Origin: Hyphomicrobiales bacterium
GTDB taxonomy: Bacteria; Pseudomonadota; Alphaproteobacteria; Rhizobiales; UBA4765
Reading direction: 5' to 3'
NCBI GenBank assembly: GCA_027487195.1
Contig: JAIYEB010000154.1
Coordinates: 1 to 9,940, forward strand
DNA length: 9,940 bases
The notes under the pieces were generated by a model, which did not search any database, was not told the origin of the DNA, and saw only the letters and a list, made by a program, of their open reading frames with translations. The position numbers and the translations under genes were made by a program. The first letter of the stretch is position 1, and each line of letters starts with the position of its first letter. Of the stretch, positions 1 to 6,348 are shown piece by piece.

Positions 1-264
1 GCGCTCGCGTTCTTCCCGATCCTGCATGAAGTGTCAGCGACCCTCGGATTTCATCCGCTTGCGCTGCTTGTGTCTGCAAGTCTTGTTTCGACGGCGCCGT
101 TCATACTTCCAACTGGTGCACCTTCGAATGCGCTGGTGATCGGGGAGACCCGGGGTTTTCAGTTCGACATGGCGATTCGGGTAGGCTTTGTCATGTCAAT
201 GCTGACAGCCGTTATTCTGACGCTCTATGGAATGTACTTCATCCCTCTCGTTTTGGGTCTGTAA
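1..264 (+). CDS. DASS/SLC13-type anion symporter, C-terminal fragment
   Basis: This is the last 87 residues of an inner-membrane transporter whose 5' part lies outside the window; the reading frame is open from base 1 to the TAA at 262-264. The fragment is strongly hydrophobic, with helices at about residues 20-35 and 60-85. Between them sits LPTGAPSNALV (about 36-46), which matches the conserved Pro-Thr/Val-Gly-x-Pro-x-Asn loop of divalent anion:sodium symporters (DASS/SLC13/CitT), a substrate- and Na+-binding hairpin. Family members import sulfate, citrate, tartrate or C4-dicarboxylates; the substrate cannot be read from this fragment. It lies upstream of an iclR gene on the same strand across 290 bp, so it could be part of the same uptake and catabolism region, but that is inference. 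No clear terminator hairpin with a T-tract follows it. Confidence 0.8.
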   Translation, partial: ALAFFPILHEVSATLGFHPLALLVSASLVSTAPFILPTGAPSNALVIGETRGFQFDMAIRVGFVMSMLTAVILTLYGMYFIPLVLGL

Positions 265-554
265 GAGTCCGGATGAATCTGCGACGCCAAGACGCGGCCT
301 GCGCCTCACAAGCATGAAGCAGTGATCATTTGTTCCAGCCTTTATCCCGGGGTGTGCCACCTGCCGCAAAGTGGCCGCAGTTTTAGCACACTATTAACGC
401 GGTGGATCTTTCCCGCTGGACGCGCCGCTTGGCGTTTCTATTGTCGGGACTGGCGAGAATGTCCGGACAAGCGATTGATTAGGCGCGGTTGCTCTGATAA
501 CCGAAACTCATCGGGTCCTGGAAATGACCAGAAAAAATACGGGGACTATACTCA
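265..554. other. intergenic region between transporter and iclR
   Basis: No convincing gene lies in these 290 bases. An open frame at 322-558 (+) has a Cys/Arg/Trp-rich translation that resembles no family and runs into the iclR start. The notable content is the inverted repeat at 441-470, listed separately. A weak sigma-70-like pair (TTGATT at 475-480 and ATAACC near 497-502) could be the iclR promoter but is far from consensus. No U-tract terminator for the transporter gene was found. Confidence 0.5.
441..470. promoter_or_regulatory. 30-bp inverted repeat, candidate operator
   Basis: The left arm TTGTCGGGAC (441-450) and right arm GTCCGGACAA (461-470) are reverse complements at 9 of 10 positions, around a 10-bp spacer. 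The right arm also lies within a perfect 10-bp palindrome, TGTCCGGACA (460-469). The repeat is about 85 bp upstream of the iclR start, where an autoregulatory or activator site would be expected. The outer half-site TTGTC/GACAA recurs at 3553-3572 in the divergent monooxygenase/aldehyde dehydrogenase control region. Binding by the adjacent IclR protein is inference. Confidence 0.45.
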
Positions 555-1325
555 ATGAGCACACTTCGAAATGCATCTGCCGTTCTGAGAAGCTTCTCAG
601 CTGACACACCTGAGGTGAATGTCACCGCCGTTGCGGAGCGGCTGCAGATCCCGAAGAGTACATCGTCGCGGCTCTTGAAGATGATGGCTGAAGAAGGGCT
701 TCTTGAAGCTGCCGGCTCCAAGGGGCGGTATCGCCCAGGCCCGTTGACGATTGGAACCGGGCAGGTTTTCCGCAATGGATCGCCCGTGGCGACCCGCCTC
801 GACAGTTTGGTGGCGGACATTACAAAAACGTATGGCGGCGTCGGAATCGTAATCGTCCGTGATGGTCGCGATGTTTTCCCGCTGATGCGTCATGTGGGCT
901 CTGAAGAGAACCGCACGCCGCAGCCCATGGCGATCCGCACCCCTGCGGTTGCTTCCGCCGGTGGTCGCGCCATGCTCAGCCGGCTCGCAGAGTCCGAGCT
1001 GAAGCAGATGTACAAGAAGGGCATTGGCCCCGGTGCAGCATCCATCCAGACACTCGATCAACTCCATGCCGAGCTGGCCCCAATTCGCCTGAGCGGTATC
1101 TCCAAGTCGGAGATGGGTGGCCGCGTAACCCTGGCGCTTGCAGTGGTTGAGCCTTTCCATGACGAATCCTGGGCAATGGAATACACGGTGAAGGCCGATG
1201 GGCATCCCGCCGGCACCATCGACAAGATCATGTACGCGCTGGTTGATGGAATCTCGATGATCGGCGCGCGTGTTGGAGATCGCTATTGGCTCGACTGGAA
1301 GCCCAGCCGTCTGCCGAAGGGCTGA
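555..1325 (+). CDS. IclR-family transcriptional regulator
   Basis: This 256-residue protein has the length and two-domain layout of IclR regulators. An N-terminal winged helix-turn-helix spans about residues 5-60, with the recognition-helix segment VNVTAVAERLQIPKSTSSRL at 21-40 and the wing at GRYRPG (57-62). A GAF-like effector domain follows from about 75 to 250. Family members bind small carboxylic or aromatic effectors and control nearby catabolic or uptake genes, usually including themselves. The ATG at 555 is the first start after an in-frame TGA at 525-527, and GGGGA at 541-545 is a fair ribosome binding site. The 3' end overlaps the glucokinase gene by 40 bp, so the two are co-transcribed and probably translationally coupled. 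The inverted repeat at 441-470 is a candidate autoregulatory operator. The effector is unknown. Confidence 0.93.
   Translation: MSTLRNASAVLRSFSADTPEVNVTAVAERLQIPKSTSSRLLKMMAEEGLLEAAGSKGRYRPGPLTIGTGQVFRNGSPVATRLDSLVADITKTYGGVGIVIVRDGRDVFPLMRHVGSEENRTPQPMAIRTPAVASAGGRAMLSRLAESELKQMYKKGIGPGAASIQTLDQLHAELAPIRLSGISKSEMGGRVTLALAVVEPFHDESWAMEYTVKADGHPAGTIDKIMYALVDGISMIGARVGDRYWLDWKPSRLPKG
1275..1280 (+). promoter_or_regulatory. Shine-Dalgarno that supports the TTG start of glk
   Basis: GGAGAT lies inside the iclR coding sequence, five bases before the TTG at 1286. No ATG or GTG lies in frame between 1286 and the glucokinase phosphate-binding loop, so this site decides the unusual start. Confidence 0.6.
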
Positions 1326-2314
1326 CCTACCCGGTACTTGTCGGCGATGTCGGGGGCACAAACGCCCGGCTCGCCGTCATTGATCATCCCGGCGCGCCGG
1401 CGCGTCGGGCAAAAGACCAGAACTCACAATCCGGTTCGATCGAGGGTTTCATCGCTGTTGCGCGCGACGAGCTCGGGGTGTCCCCGCGCTCCGCTGTGCT
1501 CGCGCTTGCCGGCCCCAACATTGACATGAGCGTCAAGAGCACAAACGCCGGCTGGTACGCCGACGGGCGGGTTCTTGCCTCAGTCTTCGGCTGGCGAGAG
1601 GTGATGTTCGTCAATGACTTCGCTGCCATGGCTGCAGCCATCCCAGACCTTGAGGGAATGTCCGGTGGCCTCATGCCGATTGGCCCTGACCTGCCTCCTG
1701 GACAAGGTCCAAGGGTCATTCTGGGGCCCGGTACCGGACTTGGCACCGCAGCGTTGGTTCGAGCGCCTTCAGGGCATGTCATTGTCACGACCGAAGCCGG
1801 TCATGGCTCTACCGGGCCTTGTGACGCTGAAGACGAGGCAATCTGGCCGCTGATCCCCAGGCGGGATGGGCGGATCATGCCGGAGGCCATCCTGAGCGGC
1901 GCCGGGCTGATGCGTATTGCACAGGCGCTGTCCCAAAGAGACGGCGTGCGCCTGCCATACGCCGCGCCAGGCGATGTTACGCGCGGCTTTGCGAACGGCG
2001 AGCCGCTGGCCAAAGAAGTCGTGCGCTTCTTCATGAAGCAACTCGGGCGCTTTGCCGGCGATATGGCCATCGTTTTTGGTGCGAATGGGTCGATTGCGAT
2101 CACGGGCGGCGTCGCCGAGCGTCTGGCTGCGGCCTTTGACGCCGGGGATTTCCGGCGCGCATTTGAAGAGCGGGCGCCCTACACCGAGGCCTTGAAGCGC
2201 ATTCCGACGCGTCTTGTGGTGGCAGCCGATCCCTCTTTCATCGGGCTCGCAGCGCTTGCGCGAAATCCGCTGGCGTTTGGCTTTGGCCCAGGCCCCAACA
2301 TGCTGGTCAGGTGA
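1286..2314 (+). CDS. glk: glucokinase (bacterial Glk family)
   Basis: This cytoplasmic enzyme phosphorylates glucose to glucose 6-phosphate with ATP. The 342-residue protein fits the Glk family (PF02685 type, not ROK). The N-terminal phosphate-binding loop VGDVGGTNARL is at residues 19-29. The sugar-binding and catalytic FVNDFAAMA is at 108-116, with Asp111 as the expected catalytic base. The second nucleotide loop GPGTGLG is at 148-154, and TTEAGHGS at 168-175 supplies Glu170 and His173 as sugar ligands. Glu200 in PEAILSGAG corresponds to another sugar ligand of E. coli Glk. The start is TTG at 1286, inside iclR, backed by GGAGAT just upstream; the protein carries about 15 residues before the usual N-terminus. 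The 40-bp overlap with iclR indicates one operon. Its 3' end overlaps the oppositely directed monooxygenase gene by 8 bp. Activity on a hexose other than glucose cannot be excluded. Confidence 0.92.
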   Translation: MARLEAQPSAEGLTYPVLVGDVGGTNARLAVIDHPGAPARRAKDQNSQSGSIEGFIAVARDELGVSPRSAVLALAGPNIDMSVKSTNAGWYADGRVLASVFGWREVMFVNDFAAMAAAIPDLEGMSGGLMPIGPDLPPGQGPRVILGPGTGLGTAALVRAPSGHVIVTTEAGHGSTGPCDAEDEAIWPLIPRRDGRIMPEAILSGAGLMRIAQALSQRDGVRLPYAAPGDVTRGFANGEPLAKEVVRFFMKQLGRFAGDMAIVFGANGSIAITGGVAERLAAAFDAGDFRRAFEERAPYTEALKRIPTRLVVAADPSFIGLAALARNPLAFGFGPGPNMLVR

Positions 2315-3500
2315 TCGACGCTGCCTGTCTCAGGCCTTCGATCATTGACGATTTCATCAGGTAGGCCTTGAGCTTGACCCGGTCCGACGTGGTCTCTTTC
2401 AGCCCATCCATGATGATGCGTCGCCTTTCAGGCTCGCGCTCGCGCATGCGTGCGCGGTTGCGATCTGCCTGAGCGAGGATCTGGTCCTTTGCCACGGGCC
2501 TTCGCTGGCGATCATAGAGCGCAAGGCGTGCCTCGGTGCTGGCCCGACCGGACATGATGTCCTCAAGGGCTGCCGCAAGCGCAAACGCATCGTGCAACCC
2601 GCCATTGAGGCCCATGCCACCGGCCGGCGAATTCAGGTGAGCGGCATCGCCGGCGAGGACAACGCGGCCGTGGTCGTAGCGCTCGACGATGCGCTGGTGC
2701 ACCCGGTAGGGCCGTTGCTCAAGCACCTCATACGCCGTTGCCCGCGGCACAATCACCTGAAGAGCGGCATCGATCGCCCCAGGCTCCATCTGCGCCTCGA
2801 TCGACATGTCCTCACGCGGGTAGAGTGAAACACGCCAGCGACCGGGCACCTTCAGGAGCGAGAAGTTCCCACCGTCTTTCCAGCAGTAAGAAACATTCGA
2901 CAGGCCTTCCAGATGATCCTCGAAGGCAAACTGGGTCGTCACAAGAAGCGTGGTTTCGGGATAGGTCTGCCCATCAAAGGCTGCATCAAGAGCCTTGCGA
3001 ACCATGCTGCGCGCGCCATCTGCGCCGACAACAAAGCGCGCCCGCACGCTTCGGCGCTCACCCGCTGCATTGTAGGTGGCGCTGACCCCGGTCTCATCCT
3101 GGGAGAAGCTCTCAAGCTCTGTGCCAAACGATACGGTGCCTTCAGGCAGGAGCCCCAGCAACATGTGCGACAGCTTCCACTGCTCGCACTGCAGCCGATA
3201 GGGATGCTCGGTTTCGCCTTGAAGGACGCTCATGTCGAAGACCGCGCGCTCCCCGGTCGGGTGCATGCGGATCTGCCAATGTGGACAGATCAGCCCTTGC
3301 GCAATGAAGGCCGGCCCGATCCCGAGACCGTCAAGAAGATCAAGCGTCGGGGGATGAAATGTCGAGGCGCGAAGATCCTGCGACAGGCTCAATTCCGCCT
3401 CAACCACCCTGACCGAGAAGCCGCTGCGCGTGAGCAGGACTGCAACCATCAACCCGACGGGACCACCTCCTGAGACCAACACATCGACATCATAGGCCAT
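2307..3500 (-). CDS. FAD-dependent aromatic-type monooxygenase
   Basis: This 397-residue flavoprotein belongs to the class A monooxygenase family (PF01494; relatives include PHBH, MhpA and UbiH), which hydroxylate phenolic or similar rings using NAD(P)H and O2. All three diagnostic motifs are present: the FAD-binding GxGxxG in SGGGPVG (residues 10-16), the NAD(P)H/FAD DG motif in VGADGARS (158-165), and the second FAD motif LAGDAAHLNSPAGGMGLNGG (282-301). No signal peptide is seen, so the enzyme should be cytoplasmic. It ends with an Arg/Glu-rich stretch (about 346-362) and a short basic tail. The substrate is not evident. Divergence from an HpaE-like aldehyde dehydrogenase across a shared control region suggests both act in one catabolic route. 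The ATG at 3500 has only a weak ribosome binding site. The stop lies inside the 3' end of glk on the opposite strand. Confidence 0.88.
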   Translation of the reverse strand: MAYDVDVLVSGGGPVGLMVAVLLTRSGFSVRVVEAELSLSQDLRASTFHPPTLDLLDGLGIGPAFIAQGLICPHWQIRMHPTGERAVFDMSVLQGETEHPYRLQCEQWKLSHMLLGLLPEGTVSFGTELESFSQDETGVSATYNAAGERRSVRARFVVGADGARSMVRKALDAAFDGQTYPETTLLVTTQFAFEDHLEGLSNVSYCWKDGGNFSLLKVPGRWRVSLYPREDMSIEAQMEPGAIDAALQVIVPRATAYEVLEQRPYRVHQRIVERYDHGRVVLAGDAAHLNSPAGGMGLNGGLHDAFALAAALEDIMSGRASTEARLALYDRQRRPVAKDQILAQADRNRARMREREPERRRIIMDGLKETTSDRVKLKAYLMKSSMIEGLRQAASIT

Positions 3501-3552
3501 GCAAGATCACTTTTCCCCGTCGCGCGCCGAAGTGCGCTCCGCACGTCTTGAC

Positions 3553-3572
3553 TTGTCTGCATTATATGACAA
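3553..3572. promoter_or_regulatory. TTGTC-N10-GACAA inverted repeat, candidate operator
   Basis: The 5-bp arms TTGTC (3553-3557) and GACAA (3568-3572) are exact reverse complements around 10 bases. The repeat covers the putative minus-strand -10 element, so a bound protein would block the monooxygenase promoter. The same outer half-sites occur 20 bp apart at 441-470 upstream of iclR, one helical turn wider. Control of both sites by the IclR protein is inference. Confidence 0.4.
3561..3566 (-). promoter_or_regulatory. candidate -10 element of the monooxygenase gene
   Basis: Read on the minus strand this is TATAAT, the exact sigma-70 -10 consensus, about 60 bp before the monooxygenase ATG. The matching -35 is weak: TGGCGA at a 17-bp spacing keeps 3 of 6 consensus bases. 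That would suit an activated or regulated promoter. Confidence 0.4.
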
Positions 3573-3620
3573 CCTCGATCCAATCGCCAGATCATTCTGC
3601 AGGCCAACAGACGCAGTGAG

Positions 3621-3632
3621 CTTTGCACAAAG
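3621..3632. promoter_or_regulatory. short palindrome upstream of the aldehyde dehydrogenase gene
   Basis: CTTTG and CAAAG are exact reverse complements separated by two bases. The element overlaps TTGCAC (3623-3628), a possible -35 hexamer facing the aldehyde dehydrogenase gene; a weak TAAGTT follows at a 17-bp spacing. It may be a promoter-operator but could be chance. Confidence 0.25.
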
Positions 3633-3710
3633 TGAGATGGATCAATAAGTTAGCGTCTTGTTCCTGCGCGCTCTCAACACTTTGCCGCAGGATGTGCCAG
3701 GGTCGAGAAT

Positions 3711-5219
3711 ATGCTCGCAGGTGAAGCCCCGCCGACACCCATGCCGCTCGCGACAAGTCTGATCGCTGGCAGGCGTGTGGCAGGGGCGGGCCTGCGGTTA
3801 CCGGTCATGAACCCAGCCCTCGGTGTTGAAATCGCTGGCCTTGCGGAAGCAGGCCCGGCTGAGGTCAATGACGCTGTTGTCGCTGCGCGCCACGCGTTCA
3901 GGACATCCGGCTGGCCTCAGGCGTCGGTCGAGCACCGCCAGGCCATGCTCCTCAAACTGTCTGATGCCGTGTTTGCCGCGGCTGATGAGTTGGCACAGCT
4001 CGAATGCGCTGCGCTTGGCGTGGTCATGCGCGAGCTTCGCGAACGCCACATGAAGCGCGCCGCGCTGAATTTCCGCTTCTTCGCCGAGGTCATCGGTCAG
4101 GCCAGGGGCGAGGTCTATGATCAGACGCACGGCTATCGCAGCATCGTGGTCCGCGAGCCTGTCGGTGTGGCGGCTCTGATCGCGCCATGGAACGCGCCTG
4201 TCGCGCTCGCGTCCATGAAGATTGCCGCAGCGCTGGCCTTCGGTAACGCCTGCGTTCTGAAGCCTTCCGAGCAGACGCCACTGGCCTTGTTGCGGATGGT
4301 CGAGATCCTGCACGAAGCCGGGCTTCCCGACGGGCTCGTGAATCTCGTCAACGGTCGCGGCGCAGTGACGGGTCAGGCGCTTGTCTCCCATCCCGATGTC
4401 GACCTGATCTCGTTTACCGGCGGCACGGCAACCGGCCGCGCGATTGCCAGCGAGGCAGGCCGTCGTCTCAAGCCTGTGACCATGGAACTTGGGGGAAAGT
4501 CGGCGAACGTGATTTTCGCCTCTGCCGACCTTGAACGCGCGCTCGATGCGGCGCTGGTTGGCATCTATTCCAACAATGGCCAGCAATGCCTGGCTGGCTC
4601 GCGCATCCTGCTGGAGCGCTCGATTGCACATGATTTCATCGACAGGTTCGTGGCGCGTGCCAGGGCCATCCGTGTGGGCGATCCACTCAATGACCGTACC
4701 GAGCTGGGGCCCATGGCTTCAAGCGCCCACCGGGACCGTGTGCTTGGCTTTGCCGAAGGCGCGCGGCGCGAAGGCGCGGAACTCCTGACGGGTGGTCATG
4801 CGGTGCCGGTTGGGGGGGCTCATTCCAACGGCTATTTCATAGCGCCGACGGCAATCCTCTCGCCGTCGCCTGACATCCTCGCAGTCCGTGAGGAGATCTT
4901 CGGCCCGTTCGCAAGCTTTATGATCTTCGACACCTATGACGAGGCCATCGAACTCGCCAACGCGACGGACTTTGGTCTCGTGGCCTATGTCTGGTCAGAC
5001 CATGTGCCAACGGTTGAGCGCGCCGTACGCGACCTTCGGGCGGGCGTCGTGTGGGTCAACACGCCGATGATGCGTGAACTGCGCGCGCCCTTCGGCGGCT
5101 ACAAGGACAGCGGACTTGGCCGCGAGGGCGGCGAGGCCTGCATGCAGTTTTATACGGAAGTCAAAACGGTCACGTGGCCGTCCACACCGGTCAACGTGAA
5201 GAAAATCGGCACAGGCTGA
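3711..5219 (+). CDS. NAD(P)+-dependent aldehyde dehydrogenase, HpaE-like
   Basis: This cytoplasmic enzyme of 502 residues oxidises an aldehyde to the carboxylic acid. Aldehyde dehydrogenase superfamily landmarks are all present: cofactor-binding APWNAP (158-163, Asn161) and KPSEQTP (184-190, Lys184), the Rossmann turn FTGGTATG (235-242), the general base Glu259 in MELGGKS (258-264), the nucleophile Cys293 in GQQCLAGSR (290-298), and EEIFGPF (394-400). The wording around FTGGTATGR and GQQCLAGSRILL resembles 5-carboxymethyl-2-hydroxymuconate semialdehyde dehydrogenase and related ring-cleavage dehydrogenases, so an aromatic-pathway role is plausible; betaine- or vanillin-type substrates remain possible. 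The ATG at 3711 has only a weak AGGGT upstream, and an in-frame ATG at 3741 has no better site. The gene lies 19 bp before a periplasmic binding protein gene, so the two form an operon, and it diverges from the monooxygenase. Confidence 0.92.
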   Translation: MLAGEAPPTPMPLATSLIAGRRVAGAGLRLPVMNPALGVEIAGLAEAGPAEVNDAVVAARHAFRTSGWPQASVEHRQAMLLKLSDAVFAAADELAQLECAALGVVMRELRERHMKRAALNFRFFAEVIGQARGEVYDQTHGYRSIVVREPVGVAALIAPWNAPVALASMKIAAALAFGNACVLKPSEQTPLALLRMVEILHEAGLPDGLVNLVNGRGAVTGQALVSHPDVDLISFTGGTATGRAIASEAGRRLKPVTMELGGKSANVIFASADLERALDAALVGIYSNNGQQCLAGSRILLERSIAHDFIDRFVARARAIRVGDPLNDRTELGPMASSAHRDRVLGFAEGARREGAELLTGGHAVPVGGAHSNGYFIAPTAILSPSPDILAVREEIFGPFASFMIFDTYDEAIELANATDFGLVAYVWSDHVPTVERAVRDLRAGVVWVNTPMMRELRAPFGGYKDSGLGREGGEACMQFYTEVKTVTWPSTPVNVKKIGTG

Positions 5220-5225
5220 CAGAAA

Positions 5226-5233
5226 AGAGGAGA
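5226..5233 (+). promoter_or_regulatory. strong Shine-Dalgarno of the binding-protein gene
   Basis: AGAGGAGA lies six bases ahead of the ATG at 5239 in a 19-bp intergenic gap. It is much stronger than the site of the upstream aldehyde dehydrogenase gene, which fits a periplasmic binding protein needed in excess. Confidence 0.7.
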
Positions 5234-5238
5234 CAACC

Positions 5239-6246
5239 ATGTGGACACGTCGAGACACGATGAAATGGGCGCTGGCCGGCGGCGCAGCTCTGGCAAGCCC
5301 TGCCGTTGTCGGGCAGGCGCGCGAACCCCTGACAATCATGACACCCTTTGGCTTCATCCCCGACTTCATCGAGATGATGAATGGGGTGGCCGGCGGCCAT
5401 CTGACACGCCATGGCTTTGATGCCAGGCTGCTCGGGGCGAACGGCACCGCTCAGGCGGTCCAGCAATTGACCACGGGACAGGCGCAGTTCATCCGCGCCG
5501 CATCGATTGACGTGATCCGTGCGGTGGCAAGCGCCGACGCGCCGCTGGTGGCGATTGCCACAAGCCATCAGGGCTCGACGTTCCACATGATTTCGCTGAA
5601 CGAAAAGCCGATCCGCGAAGCCGGTGATCTCGCGGGCAAGACAATCGGCATCGTGTCGGTTGGCGGAACCACCGACATCTTCCTTGATCTCATCCTGCGT
5701 CAGGCCAATCTGCCGCGCGATGCTGTCAGGCGCGAGGTTGTCGGCAATTCGCCCGGCGCGCTGCAATTCGTTCGCCAGGGGCGAATCGACGGCTTCATTG
5801 CATCGATCATCGTGCCGGTTGTGCTGCGCCGCCAGAATGAGCCAATCCTCGCTTGGTCAACCGACAAGTACGCCCCCATGCCAAGCCAGTGCTACATCAC
5901 GACGCGTGAAGTCGCCGAGCGCCGGCCGGAAACCGTTGTCCGCTTTCTGAGGGGGATGCGCGACAGCATGAACGAGATGCTGACGCAGCCGAACCGCCCG
6001 ATCTTCGAGCGGGCAGGCGCGCAGTTCGAAATCCCGGGCATTCGTGATCTGGATACGGTCGTTGCCGTCTCTGACGCCTCAAAGCAGGAGCTCTGGCTGG
6101 CGAAGGGGCGCGAGAACATGCTGCGCAACATCCCTGAACTCTGGGCGTCCGGGTTTGAATCGCTTCGCCGGGCTGAAATGCCGTTGCCGCGTGATCCCGC
6201 CGCGATGTGGACCAACCGGTTTATCGATGAAGCGCTGCGTTCGTAG
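5239..6246 (+). CDS. ABC-type substrate-binding protein, NMT1/THI5-like
   Basis: This 335-residue protein reads as a periplasmic binding protein of the NMT1/THI5-SsuA-TauA type. An N-terminal export signal covers about residues 1-27: paired arginines (TRRDTMK, 3-9), a hydrophobic Ala/Gly/Leu stretch, and a likely cleavage after VGQA (24-27). The paired arginines are Tat-like but not a full consensus. The mature part has the family's order: a first strand LTIMTPFGFIPDF (31-43), then GTAQAVQQLTTGQAQF near 69-84, and the hinge-proximal DLAGKTIGIVSVGGTTDIF (128-146). Relatives bind sulfonates, nitrate, pyrimidine precursors or aromatic acids such as phthalate. It follows the aldehyde dehydrogenase gene by 19 bp with a strong ribosome binding site. 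No permease or ATPase gene lies in the window, so it is an orphan binding protein here. The ligand is unknown, but the operon suggests a precursor of the aldehyde dehydrogenase pathway. Confidence 0.85.
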   Translation: MWTRRDTMKWALAGGAALASPAVVGQAREPLTIMTPFGFIPDFIEMMNGVAGGHLTRHGFDARLLGANGTAQAVQQLTTGQAQFIRAASIDVIRAVASADAPLVAIATSHQGSTFHMISLNEKPIREAGDLAGKTIGIVSVGGTTDIFLDLILRQANLPRDAVRREVVGNSPGALQFVRQGRIDGFIASIIVPVVLRRQNEPILAWSTDKYAPMPSQCYITTREVAERRPETVVRFLRGMRDSMNEMLTQPNRPIFERAGAQFEIPGIRDLDTVVAVSDASKQELWLAKGRENMLRNIPELWASGFESLRRAEMPLPRDPAAMWTNRFIDEALRS

Positions 6247-6311
6247 GCAGCAACAGCTCGTTTGCCGCCTTTGTCTTGACCCCGTGGGTGCGCGGGTCTA
6301 CCGGAAGCGCG

Positions 6312-6335
6312 GGTGCGGCGGCTGCTTGTCGCACC
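6312..6335 (+). promoter_or_regulatory. leader hairpin abutting the ribosome binding site
   Basis: GGTGCG (6312-6317) and CGCACC (6330-6335) form a 6-bp stem with a 12-base loop, ending exactly where the GGAGGTGG ribosome binding site begins (6336). It could affect translation of the methyltransferase-antitoxin gene. Chance is also possible in GC-rich sequence. Confidence 0.25.
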
Positions 6336-6343
6336 GGAGGTGG
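6336..6343 (+). promoter_or_regulatory. Shine-Dalgarno that sets the 6349 start
   Basis: GGAGGTGG lies five bases before the ATG at 6349. An upstream in-frame GTG at 6313 has no comparable site, so translation most likely begins at 6349. Confidence 0.7.
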
Positions 6344-6348
6344 TAGGC

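Larger units (their letters stand above)
3501..3710. promoter_or_regulatory. divergent control region (monooxygenase / aldehyde dehydrogenase)
   Basis: These 210 bases separate two divergent genes and hold no coding frame worth calling. They contain a perfect -10 hexamer on the minus strand (3561-3566), an overlapping TTGTC-N10-GACAA inverted repeat (3553-3572), and a short palindrome CTTTG-CA-CAAAG (3621-3632) on the aldehyde dehydrogenase side. The segment is visibly more AT-rich than the flanking genes, as expected for promoters. Confidence 0.6.

Noticed and set aside
322..558. Open frame of 78 codons in the gap before iclR
   Set aside because: The translation resembles no protein family, has no ribosome binding site and overlaps the iclR start.
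597..1361. Long minus-strand open frame of 254 codons opposite iclR
   Set aside because: It is a GC-driven shadow of iclR, with Arg/His-rich composition and no family signature.
3798..4631. Minus-strand open frame of 277 codons opposite the aldehyde dehydrogenase gene
   Set aside because: The opposite strand encodes a clear aldehyde dehydrogenase with catalytic motifs; this frame is low-complexity Arg/His/Gly-rich shadow.
6278..6298. GACCC/GGGTC hairpin after the binding-protein gene as a terminator
   Set aside because: The stem is only 5 bp with an 11-base loop and no T-tract follows, so an intrinsic terminator is not supported.
6313..6348. Upstream GTG start extending the methyltransferase fusion by 12 residues
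   Set aside because: It has no ribosome binding site, whereas the ATG at 6349 has GGAGGTGG at ideal spacing, and family members begin close to that position.
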